DNA from: Rhynchopus euleeides
Lineage: Eukaryota > Euglenozoa > Diplonemea > Diplonemida > Diplonemidae
Direction of reading: 5' to 3'
NCBI GenBank assembly: GCA_963210315.1
Contig: OY723321.1
Location: 1,104,771 to 1,168,770 of the forward strand
Length of the DNA: 64,000 nucleotides
The notes under the pieces were generated by a model that saw only the letters and a program-made list of their open reading frames with translations, ran no database searches and had not been told where the DNA came from. A program made the position numbers and the translations under genes. Positions 1-9,287 of the stretch are shown piece by piece (position 1 is the first letter of the stretch; every line of letters starts with the position of its first letter).

Positions 1-87
1 CATGTGGTGCCGTGGGTATACTTCTGCACACACACACACACCCTGTCGTCAACCACGCTTCACCCGATACCACCGCCACTCTTGCAG

Positions 88-208
88 CGCGTACCCGACG
101 TACTGGCTGCTCGTCGAGTGCTGGGCTGGTCTGCGGAACCCTGGTGCCGACAAGGAAGGCAACCGCCCTCAGGTGCACTGGAATGACGAGCAGGCTGGCC
201 AGAAGTAA
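88..208 (+). CDS. 3' terminal exon of an unrecognised gene (partial)
   Basis: A splice acceptor (CTTGCAG ending at 87) opens a 39-codon frame that ends in TAA at 208. The codons are almost all C- or G-ending (TAC, CTG, GTC, GAG, AAC, AAG), the same bias as the clear genes in this window, while the sequence upstream of the acceptor is CA-repeat and not coding-like. The peptide contains PTYWLLVECWAGLRN and ends DEQAGQK. I do not recognise the family. The rest of the gene lies to the left of the window. Seen: acceptor, biased codons, stop. Inferred: that this is the last exon, and the reading phase. Confidence 0.45.
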
Positions 209-1451
209 GCCTTAAAACCCTTGCAAAGGGGAGGCGGACCGGCGTGCGTGCGTTGTGTGTGCGGGAGTCGACCAGTGGAGGTCACATCAAGCGCAATGTT
301 AGGGTTTGCTCTACAGCGGGTGTGCTCGACGCTACCACAAAAATAGGATATCACACGGTGTGAGGGTCTGCCTCCATACCAATGCCATGGCGCCGGCGGG
401 GGAGGAAGTTTTATTCTCGCTTCTGTTCGACCCCATTGCTTGTTGTGTGGAAGTGAAACAAACCCGCCCCTCCCCTGGGGGTCTGTGCGGTAGCACAGCA
501 CTCACAGTGCCCCCCCCGTGATTGTCGACGCCAAAAAACAATATCCCACCTCACAACAAAAGTTATGTCCCCCCGCGTGCGCGCCAACCAATCCATCGCT
601 ACGTTTCCGGGACAGTCGTTTCTACAGCCCTGAGGGTCTGTGGCTCCACTGCTCCAGCAAGATCTTTTTTCTTTTTCAGAAGGGCCCCTATCGGGTGAAG
701 GGATGAGATGGGGCACGGGAGAAAAAAAACGAGGCGGGCAGGAGGGTCGGGTCGGGAGAATGAGAGAGAGAGTGACAAGGGAGGGATGGATAGGGGGGGG
801 GGTGTGAAGGGTTGTATGTGTGTGTTATGTGTTTGTGTCGGTAGCCTCGCATCTGCCTCCCCCCCCCACCCCCCCACCCCCGCCTTGAAAAGGCGCGTCC
901 AAAAAGAAATGGAGAGGGGGGAGGAATCACCACGTTGACATCGGGGTCGGGGGCTTGAGTGTGGCGAGTTCGGAGGTGGGTTTCAGAAGTTATCCACAGG
1001 ACGTCAAAAGGTTGGTGGGGGAGGGGGGGAGGGGGAAGGGCGGGGTGTGCGTGTTGCATGTTGCCTGGGCCCCTGCTTCCGTTGGAAGAACACGGCACAG
1101 ATGGCGTAGGGAGGCCGTGCCAAACACAGTGGGTGTGTGGGGGGGGAGAGTCCAGCCGAAGTCAGCACGCATATGCCATGAGTGGACCCCCTTTCTCGCA
1201 CTCCCCTCCTCCACCCCTCCACTCCCCCAGCGGAGTTGGCGCACTCTCCGTCTTACTCACACTGTAACATAACCTTTGGTTTCAAAACCACACCCCCACC
1301 CCCCACACCCCCCCCCCCCTACAGGGTCCTTGGGAGGGCAGTGTGTGACGGGGGGCGGGGCGGGAGCCCCTCCCCCTCCTCCCCCTCCCACACACACACA
1401 CACGCACCCACATTTTCCTCATGACAACGTGAGGCCGCGGGACCTGCTGCC
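209..1451. other. intergenic, low complexity
   Basis: Purine/pyrimidine-skewed DNA with G runs, C runs and CA repeats. Short open frames occur on both strands but none has the codon bias of the neighbouring genes. No RNA gene or repeat family recognised. Confidence 0.6.
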
Positions 1452-2414
1452 ATGTCCACTGCCCACCCTGCGCCTCGTGGGTCTCCTGGCCTTGGGGCTG
1501 CTGCTGCCTCCTCCTCCTCCGGCTCTGGCAACGGCACCCCCGCCATCTCGGTCGATGTGAAGGTGATCTTCAACGGCTTCTCCGAGGTGCGCGAGCGCTT
1601 TGCGGAGGTAGGGGAGGGTGGCGGGGATGCTGGGGCTGCGGGAACACCCGACACCGCAACCTCCGCCCACCGCATCGCTGCCGACGGCTGCTCCGCCACA
1701 GTGCTTCTCGACAGGCGCGGCGGTGCGAAGCAGCTCCGCTCTCTCGTCCTCAACCTGGCTGACGTCCGCAGTGTCGCCACCGAGGTCCGCCGACTCCTGG
1801 GGAAGTGCCTCAGCGTAAAGCCCATCTGCCGAGGGCAGAACCTGTCGGACCACCTGGTGAACAATGTCATAGTGGAGGGGGAGGTGATACACTGCATCGT
1901 CACAATCAGCGATGACGACGGGGCGCGACAGGAGGCCGCGCCGCAGCCGGAGAACCGGGGCATGCTGCGTGGCTTTGACAGGCTGATGGATGCCGGCATC
2001 ACATGGGAGGAGATCGCGCACATGCGGTCGCAGTTCCTCGCCTCGCGGAGCCCGCTCTTCCAGCAGGGGCAGCAGGCCCCGGATATGATGCGGCTGGAGG
2101 ACGACTGGCTGGACTCCTTCGACTCCACACTGGGTGGGGGCGGTGTGCCTCAGCAGCAGCCGGAGCGGCAGGGGAGACCCCACCCACAGGCGGTGGGCGA
2201 CACGAACATCGTGCTGGAGGTTGACCCCCCGGAGTTTGCCACCATCGACGCGGAGTCGGTCGGCTGCGGCTACTTCTCGGGGTTCTTCTTCGGTTTCTCC
2301 TCACTCCTCCTGCTCCGGTCGGAGTGGCTGCTGCAGACAGGCGTTGTGCTCGGGCTGATGGTCAACTTCTTCCTCAGCTTCACTGCGGTGCTCGGGGATG
2401 TCCCCTCCCTGTGA
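1452..2414 (+). CDS. DSC E3 ligase subunit 3-like / ubiquitin-like membrane protein
   Basis: Single-exon gene of 320 residues. After a low-complexity Ala/Ser/Gly start, residues about 30-155 read as a divergent ubiquitin-like domain (VKVIFNGF near the start; RLLGKCLSVKPICRGQNLSD and a following HCIVTISD strand). Residues about 172-196 carry the motif RGFDRLMDAGITWEEIAHMR plus QFL and a nearby LEDDWLDS, the signature of the DSC3/TMUB C-terminal region. Two hydrophobic segments follow at about 272-314 (GYFSGFFFGFSSLLLL, then GVVLGLMVNFFLSF). In fungi DSC3 is part of a Golgi/endosome membrane E3 ubiquitin ligase; a similar membrane quality-control role here is inference. The start is the first ATG with coding-like sequence, in context CTGCCATGT. 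The other DSC subunits are not in the window. Confidence 0.75.
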   Translation: MSTAHPAPRGSPGLGAAAASSSSGSGNGTPAISVDVKVIFNGFSEVRERFAEVGEGGGDAGAAGTPDTATSAHRIAADGCSATVLLDRRGGAKQLRSLVLNLADVRSVATEVRRLLGKCLSVKPICRGQNLSDHLVNNVIVEGEVIHCIVTISDDDGARQEAAPQPENRGMLRGFDRLMDAGITWEEIAHMRSQFLASRSPLFQQGQQAPDMMRLEDDWLDSFDSTLGGGGVPQQQPERQGRPHPQAVGDTNIVLEVDPPEFATIDAESVGCGYFSGFFFGFSSLLLLRSEWLLQTGVVLGLMVNFFLSFTAVLGDVPSL

Positions 2415-3623
2415 GAGAACGGAACCAGGGGGGAGGAGAGGGTGTTGGGAAGTAGACCACCGTGTCCACTCCCCCCCCCCCCCCTATGCAGCTGCTGGCC
2501 TGTTATCTCTGCAGTGTCGGGTGGATGGGGGGGGGGAGGAAGGTTTATCTGTTTACCCTCCTCCCCCTTCCCTGGGCTCCAAGCTTTGCCTTGAAGAATC
2601 TAGCCTATTGAAGGGCAGAGAGTGGGCATGCTGCTCCTTTTCGGCCTTTCTGTTGTCTGCTGGCGGAGTGGGGCTGTGATACACGTTGTTAGGGTGGGTT
2701 TGGGCTGTATCTCTCTGGGTGGCATTCTATATTGGACCAATTTGGTGTGTGTGACATGTGACCCTGCCGGCCCAATCCGACCCAGCCACATCCGAACCTA
2801 GCCTGTGTGGTGCTCCGCCTTTTCGACCTGACTTCTGTCACACGCTGCCTCACATTATCCCGAGGGCAAGGGGGGCAGTGTCGTAATGGTTGGACTGCTG
2901 GCACCGCGCCCTCGGCGCGCTCTGATTGAAATGCACCGTGTCGGGAAACGGGTGTGGGGGCGATCCTGAGGCGGTGGATGACCCCACGAGAGCTGAATTG
3001 AGAGAAAGAAGAAAAAAAGTGCTACAGGTCGAGGCAACTGGGGGGGGAGGGCCGTACAGCATCTCCATCGATGCTCCCCCCCCGTTTCGTGGTTCGGTTC
3101 CAAAAACAAAGCCCCGATCCCCCACTCCTCCTCCTCCCCCCCCAACAGCTGACAACCAAACGCCGGTCTGACCCACACCACCAAACCACTCACACACCCG
3201 CAGTACGTGCAATGCACAGACACCTTCTCACACAACCACCCTCGTTGGCCTTGTTGCGTCGTCGTGAGGCCAGCCTGCTGCGGGGTATACGGGGGTCTTT
3301 CTAACCCACACTCCTCCACACGGCACGGCACGGCTCCCCCCTCGACGCGGAACGCAGCCGGTGGCAGGGGACCACCGGATTATCTCCACCCCCCCCCCCC
3401 CCCCCCCAGGAGAGGAGGCTCTGAAATCGCGCCCCAGCCTTGCCGCCAAGAAGGCACGGGAGGGTGGGTGGGGGTGGGCCGGCGGGCGGTGCGGTGAGGG
3501 GGGAGGGCAGGAAGGCCGTGCTGCGCCCGGGGGCTCCGGCGGCATCGGTGTCAAGCTGGCGTGCTGCGGCTGCGGAGCCCGGGAGGGTGACGGACACCCC
3601 GCGTGCGGGGTGCAGCCGTGCCC
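2415..3623. other. intergenic
   Basis: C/G homopolymers, polypyrimidine blocks and short open frames of simple composition. A GC-rich stretch just before 3624 is probably the leader of the next gene. No repeat family recognised. Confidence 0.5.
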
Positions 3624-6078
3624 ATGGGATGCGGGGCAAGCCTTACCGCTGACGAAGATGCAAAGGACGACAAGACAAAGCCGGGCAACGTATGTGGTGG
3701 GAGGTGTGGTGGGCAGCGGGGTGTGTCTCCGGAAGTGTTGTGGCATGGCAGGCATGGGGGGGTGTGGGGGTGGGAGTCTATATGCTGTCTGCCCTCCCTC
3801 CACCGCCTTTTTCTTCCTTTTCCCACAGGCGCTCAGCGTGGTCCCATCCCCGAATGACGGCAAGGGCGGAAGAGGACTGACCCCGCGCAACGGAAAATCT
3901 TATGCGCTTGTCACAAGCGATAACGATGCGGTGCGTGGCAACGGTATGTGCACCCCCTCCCCATTCCTCCGCCCGCGTTTCGGCGCGCCAACCCTCGGGT
4001 TTGCACAAAATACAGATGGTTCTGCCGAAAATTTAGGGTGGAAGGGAGAACGCCGCATGTCATTGCGCATTGTTGTTTTGCTCGTTCAAAAGTGGGGGGT
4101 GAATCCAAGCTTTGCTTTTTGATTGTGCGCTCAACAAAAAGTATCCCCTTCCGGAACTGTTCTCCCACAGTTGCTGGACAGGGTGTCTATAATAAAGCGA
4201 AAGGAGTACCATTTGCCCCACCCACCCACTGCATCCCTGCCCCCCCCCCCCCCTCGCACAGAGCTGCAATCCGTGATCACCCCGTTTGTCGACAACGCCA
4301 CCTGCATGAAGCTGTACAACCCCCTGCGCCTTATCTGCACCTTCGAAGACGCCAGCCCCGAGGCACGTGATATCCTCTGGAGCATCATGAAGGGGCAGCG
4401 CGTGTTCCACAAACCACCGCCTCTCCCGCTGCCCGTGTTTCCGCCGCCGCCCGTGGCCGCCCTACCCCCCGAGCGCGGCACTGCTTCCCCCTCCACCTCT
4501 AGCAGGGTTTCTGTCGTCTCCTCCGCCTCCGCCTCGCAGAAGTCATCCCCGATGGATGCGACAGCAGGAGCCCGCGCCCACTCACACGCGTCTAACCTCC
4601 CGGGGCTGGTGTCAGCCGGCTCCCCCCGGCATGAAACGACGGTGGCACGCCCACCGCCCGTCCAGACGGGATCCTCCTCCAGCACGCCCCGGCGAAAGCC
4701 GTTGTATTTCAGCGTGGCATGCGACGTCGGGAAGGTGTCGCTCCAGCTGGATCCCACCGACCTCTCCTCTGTTGAACACTCCGCCAACATGACCTCGGAT
4801 GAGGCGATGGAGTTCTCCGGCACCAAACATTACTCCAGCTCGACCGCCGCCGTTCTGATGCAGAAAAGCCTCGTCCCTGCGAAGGTCTGCAACTACCGTG
4901 TGAGGTCACTCTCGGGGCACGGGCGGCCCGTGCGTATCGTAGGCCTTTCCGCCGACACGCGTGTCCTGGTGACCGGCGACGGTGTCGAGGGGAGACAGCT
5001 CCTCCTCCGCTGCGTCGACCCCATCACCGGGAGCCGTATCGGGTCTCTAGCTAACAGGGGGTTTGCAGGGGATGCGCCGTGCGACCTATGCTTCACGACT
5101 AACTCGCAAGCGCTTGTCACATGCGACCAGTCGGACTCCGTGCTGATGTGGGATATGACCACTTATCGCTGCAAAAAAACCGTGCGCATCGAGGGCGACG
5201 AGGGGTCCGAGCTGTTTGTGATAGGAGTCCGCATGTCCCCCGACGGCACAATGGTGGTGGCAGCTGCGGAGCAGATTTCCGAAGAAGGGGTCAACTCCGG
5301 ATGTGTTGTGATCCGCAACCTCCCCCAGAAGAAGCAGGTCCTGACCTTCAAGGAGCACGGCTCCACGGTGCTGTGCATCGAAGTCAGCTCTGATTCCAAA
5401 CGGGTCATCTCCGGGGCACGCGACAGCACCCTCTTCGTCTGGGATATCTACACTGGCGCGGTGCAGTTTACCCTCACCGGGCATGTCTCGGGGATTCGAT
5501 CCTGCTCATTCTCGCCCTGTGGGAGGTATATCGTCAGCCTCGACAGCAAGCTGTGTGCGGTGTGGAGCGCGCATTCCGGGAGATGCTACCACTGCCTGAC
5601 GGTGGAGGGGGAGCTGAGCGAGGGTGAAATGTTCCCCGCGGTATCCTCCCCGCGCGCCAACAAGGTGAGGTTCACCGTGGCGGCGTTCATCCCTGCGGGG
5701 CTCCTCCTCCTGGCATACTCTAACCGGACCGTGAAGGTGCTGGACCCTTTCGACATGTCGGAGGTGTTCAACTTCCAGGTGAAGTCCCCCATCACCTGCG
5801 CCTCTCCCTCCTGCACCAGTGTGGCGATGGGGGATCTCAACGGGAACGTGTATGTGTTGGATCTTGCGGTCCGGCCCACCCTCCGGGAAGACCCCCGTGT
5901 CCCCCGCCTAAGCACCTCGTTGAATGAGGACAAAGAGGGCAGCAATGCCGACGGATCGCACGCCTCGAAGAGCGAAGGTGAGGGTGGTGCCGACCTCGGG
6001 GAGGGTGGCCCTGATGCCAATGAGACTGAAATATCGCTCATATCCCCGCTCCGGAGGGTGAAAAGTGCCTTCCTGTGA
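3624..6078 (+). CDS. N-acylated WD40-repeat protein, 3 exons
   Basis: Exons 3624-3689, 3829-3943 and 4262-6078 join in frame to 665 residues. Introns are GTATGTGG...CCACAG and GTATGTGC...GCACAG; the second splits a Glu codon (G at 3943 plus AG). The N-terminus is MGCGAS, a textbook myristoylation signal with Cys3 available for palmitoylation, so membrane tethering is likely. A Pro/Ser/Ala-rich linker covers about residues 110-190. From about 250 to 570 there are WD40 repeats: strands such as VLMWDMTTY and LFVWDIYTGAVQFTLTGHVSGI and GH/WD pairs are visible. An acidic Ser/Gly/Glu-rich tail ends in RRVKSAFL. Specific partner unknown; scaffold function is family knowledge. An ATG at 4123 gives an alternative long frame, but it lies in intron 2 inside a repeat, so I prefer 3624. 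Confidence 0.8.
4105..4215 (+). repeat. truncated MITE in intron 2 of the WD40 gene
   Basis: The block from about GTGCGCTCAACAAAAAGTA to AAAGCGAAAGGAGTACCAT matches the right half of the short element at 42814-42976. It includes TTGCTGGACAGGGTGTCTAT, also present in part at about 22970, and TCTCCCACAG, a strong splice-acceptor-like string. Only the right part of the element is present. Confidence 0.7.
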
Positions 6079-6268
6079 GGATCACGGAAGCGGTGCCTGA
6101 AATGGTGCTGTGACCTGTGAGGGAGACAGGGCCTTGAGCTTGTGGGATGGGTAAAAACCTCTTCTGGTGCCACCGTGTGTCGGAATCCTGTTGTGTGTGT
6201 GTGTGGTGGCCACGTTTTTGTGGGGAGATCCTGCGCGGATCATGGCCCACCCAAGTGTGTGTGTGTGT

Positions 6269-6619
6269 GGTTATAAAGTTTTAAGGCGGTGTCGCCCTGC
6301 ACGGGCAGTAGCACCTCCCCTTCAGTATCGCACTCCCGAAGGATTCCCCAACACGGCGTGACACCGGTTTCGACGCGTACTCTTCGTACCCCTCCCCCCG
6401 GCCGCGTCTCTTCAGCGAAGAACCGGGGATAATCGGACCAGGGCTAGCTAAACCCTGGTGGTGTCACGGGTGGGGTTGGAGAGGGAGAAAAAGGAAGAAA
6501 TGAAGTTGCGAAAAAGTCAAACACTGACACGTGAAATCAATAAAAAGGGTGGTATATATCGCCCCCTTGCTGCGACGTAGACACTAAAGAGTCAGGCCGC
6601 TTCAAGAGTCTTGAGGGCT
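6269..6619 (+). repeat. structured 350-bp repeat, copy 1 (candidate ncRNA/SINE-like)
   Basis: First of four copies. It starts GGTTATAAAGTTTTAAGGCG straight after a GT microsatellite. It folds strongly: CGTGACACC (6357-6365) pairs with GGTGTCACG (6470-6478) and encloses GACGCG/CGCGTC, TCTTCAGCGAAGA and CAGGG/CCCTG hairpins. Two small hairpins (GGCGGTGTCGCC, CTGCACGGGCAG) lie before it. It does not match tRNA, 5S, U1, U2, U5 or U6 as I know them. No coding frame is kept among copies. Confidence 0.6.
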
Positions 6620-6637
6620 GTGTGTGTGTGTGTGTGT

Positions 6638-6988
6638 GGTTATACAGTTTTAAGGCGGTGTCGCCCTGCACGGGCAGTAGCACCTCCCCTTCAGTATCGC
6701 ACTCCCGAAGGATTCCCCAACACGACGTGACACCGGTTTCGACGCGTACTCTTCGTACCCCTCCCCCCGGCCGCGTCTCTTCAGCGAAGAACCGGGGATA
6801 ATCGGACCAGGGCTAGCTAAACCCTGGTGGTGTCACGGGTGGGGTTGGAGAGGGAGAAAAGGAAGAAATGAAGTTGCGAAAAAGTCAAACACTGACACGT
6901 GAAATCAATAAAAAGGGTGGTATATATCGCCCCCTTGCTGCGACGAAGACACTAAATAGTCAGGCCGCTTCAAGAGTCTTGAGGGCTT
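6638..6988 (+). repeat. structured 350-bp repeat, copy 2
   Basis: Nearly identical to copy 1 and separated from it only by a GT microsatellite. All main stems are retained. A few single-base changes lie outside the long stem (TATACAG for TATAAAG near the start). Confidence 0.6.
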
Positions 6989-7436
6989 GAAGGAAGAAAC
7001 AGGTTGCTGATGAGTCTCAGGAGCAGGCACCTTTTGTCCGCCCACATGACCTTCGCCCGAAGGCGAACCTCGTCCAGCTTGGCTCGATCGCCACAGAGAA
7101 GGGGATCATTCTCCGCTGTGGTGAACATCTTAAAAACCGAGGGTGCAGAGGTGGGGCAGCCCACTGGTGCGACAGCAGGCCGCCCCCGGATAGCTATAAC
7201 TAGTGCATAGGAAGAATACGACGGCACACGCAACAGATGCCGAAGGCACAACGGCGGGTCACTTTTAACCACCAGAGGAGTGGCACTCCCGAGGGGTGGG
7301 GAAGGGGGGGTAGTCACAACACTTTCGAAGGAAGAAAAGGGGCAAATGGGATGTTTTGTGCAAGGTAGAAAGGAAGTCACAACATGAGGCAGGGGGGATT
7401 GCTCATCAGGCCTGGGGGAATAGAGGGTTTGTGTGT
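6989..7436. other. spacer between repeat copies 2 and 3
   Basis: Unrelated to the flanking repeats. Short frames on both strands lack coding bias. Contains CTGATGAG at about 7006, but no hammerhead partner was found. Confidence 0.4.
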
Positions 7437-7787
7437 GGTTATAAAGTTTTAAGGCGGTGTCGCCCTGCACGGGCAGTAGCACCTCCCCTTCAGTATCGCA
7501 CTCCCGAAGGATTCCCCAACACGACGTGACACCGGTTTCGACGCGTACTCTTCGTACCCCTCCCCCCGGCCGCGTCTCTTCAGCGAAGAACCGGGGATAA
7601 TCGGACCAGGGCTAGCTAAACCCTGGTGGTGTCACGGGTGGGGTTGGAGAGGGAGAAAAGGAAGAAATGAAGTTGCGAAAAAGTCAAACACTGACACGTG
7701 AAATCAATAAAAAGGGTGGTATATATCGCCCCCTTGCTGCGACGAAGACACTAAATAGTCAGGCCGCTTCAAGAGTCTTGAGGGCTT
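7437..7787 (+). repeat. structured 350-bp repeat, copy 3
   Basis: Same start, stems and 3' end (GCCGCTTCAAGAGTCTTGAG) as copies 1 and 2. It is followed, rather than only preceded, by a GT microsatellite. Confidence 0.6.
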
Positions 7788-8135
7788 GTGTGTGTGTGTG
7801 TGTGTCGCTTTGCCACCTCTGTTCCTGTGACACGCGCAACTCACTTTTCTCACTTTCTGCACTTCTGATCGAATGCCCCCTCGGGGGGATTTGTTGTATT
7901 TTTCTTTTATCCGTGGTGGCTCCTTGGTAGAAACCTAGTTTCCTGGGTATCTGCCTCAGATTTTTTGTTTAAAAAAAAGACTGTTGGCAGCGCACGTATA
8001 GACACTCATACACAGAGGTGCGCATCAACAAAACATCACACACACGGAGCCAGTGGTTCTGGTTCGGGTTCCCCACAGAACGTCGAAGAAGTGTCTTTCA
8101 TACACCCTGCACTGTCAGCTGCTGGGGGGGGGGGG
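7788..8135. other. spacer, GT repeat then unique sequence
   Basis: GT microsatellite followed by AT-richer unique DNA up to the foldback element. Nothing further recognised. Confidence 0.4.
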
Positions 8136-8137
8136 TA

Positions 8138-9285
8138 GGGGGGGTCAAATGGGGGTGACAAACACGATTTTTCAAAAAACCGGCGCAGAGGCCCCAAAGC
8201 CCCCGTAAACCCTCCAAACCCCCCCAGATCGGTCCGGAAACCCATCGAACCCCACTTTTCCACCATTCCGGGCACCTCAGGTGCCCGAATTGGGGTACCT
8301 AAATTTTGTGCCACCGTTTGGTACCGGACAGTGCCACTGTGTGGGAGGTTGGAAAAGAAAATGCCCCAACACACCACATCTGAGGGTTGCAATGCATGTT
8401 GCTTGCCAACCACGTCATCCGGTGGGTGTCAGGCGCTATGTAGGTGGCATGAGCCAGGTCTTCGATGTGTTCTGGCTTGTATATGTACCTCCCTGCCTGC
8501 GGCACAGGCACTGCCTTTGTCCCCCACACCAGCCACAGAGAGCGTATTGTACTCGGTCCACGGTTGCTGATTCATTGTGATGCGTTGTATCCTCGAGTGA
8601 ACGTCACACACTAGTGGCACCACCACCCGCCATCCGAGAGCTGTATTGACTTTGCGCCCTTCCGTTGCATTCACCTCGCCACGCATATTGCACCGTTCAG
8701 TACCAGTGCTCTTGGGCCAGGCAAAGTAGACCGCAGCAACTACCAATTCTGGCACAATGGGTACCACGACAGCGCACTTCGTGTGTTCCCGGAATGTACA
8801 GCTCGTGTTGCAACAGTCGTTGTCAACACATCCCGGTTGTGGAGCACTGCTGCACAGGAATCACACGACCATCTGGACTTGTTCCGTACCTACAGGCAGC
8901 CTCCCGGTGCATGGTGGCAGGGAGGTACATATACAAGCCAGAACTCATCGAAGACCTGGCTAATGCCACCTACATAGCGCCTGACACCCACCGGATGACG
9001 TGGTTGGCAAGCAACATGCATTGCAACCCTCAGATGTGGTGTGCTGGGGCATTTTCTTTTCCAACCTCCCACACAGTGGCACTGTCCGGTACCAAACGGT
9101 GGCACAAAATTTAGGTACCCCAATTCGGGCACCTGAGGTGCCCGGAATGGTGGAAAAGTGGGGTTCGATGGGTTTCCGGACCGATCTGGGGGGGTTTGGA
9201 GGGTTTACGGGGGCTTTGGGGCCTCTGCGCCGGTTTTTTGAAAAATCGTGTTTGTCCACGTAAAAGGGTGGCATTTGACCCCCCC
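8138..9285. mobile_element. foldback/MITE with TA target duplication
   Basis: Termini are perfect 14-bp inverted repeats, GGGGGGGTCAAATG at 8138 and its complement ending at 9285, each flanked by TA (8136-8137 and 9286-9287). The inverted arms continue for about 370 bp at high identity (left about 8150-8500, right about 8920-9270). A unique centre of about 400 bp separates them. The same peptide is therefore read from opposite strands of the two arms, which reflects symmetry and not a gene. TA duplication fits a Tc1/mariner-type non-autonomous element; no transposase is present. Confidence 0.8.
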
Positions 9286-9287
9286 TA

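Noticed and set aside
2454..2464. AGACCACCGTG downstream of the DSC3-like gene, like a TCTTA-family terminus
   Set aside because: Only 11 bp, no partner end within range and no subterminal palindromes.
6452..6468. CTAAACCCT inside the structured repeat, which could template a TTTAGGG telomere repeat
   Set aside because: The 9-mer is expected by chance about once per two windows of this size, it is base-paired in the hairpin CAGGG...CCCTG, and a telomerase RNA would not normally be in four tandem/inverted copies.
7003..7040. CTGATGAG resembling a hammerhead ribozyme core
   Set aside because: No GAAA partner with matching flanking stems nearby.
8050..8075. GGTTCGGGTTCC resembling a tRNA B box
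   Set aside because: No A box or cloverleaf could be built around it.
8036..9263. The same approx. 90-residue peptide read from 8413 (minus) and 9000 (plus)
   Set aside because: It is the consequence of inverted arms of a foldback element, not a duplicated gene.
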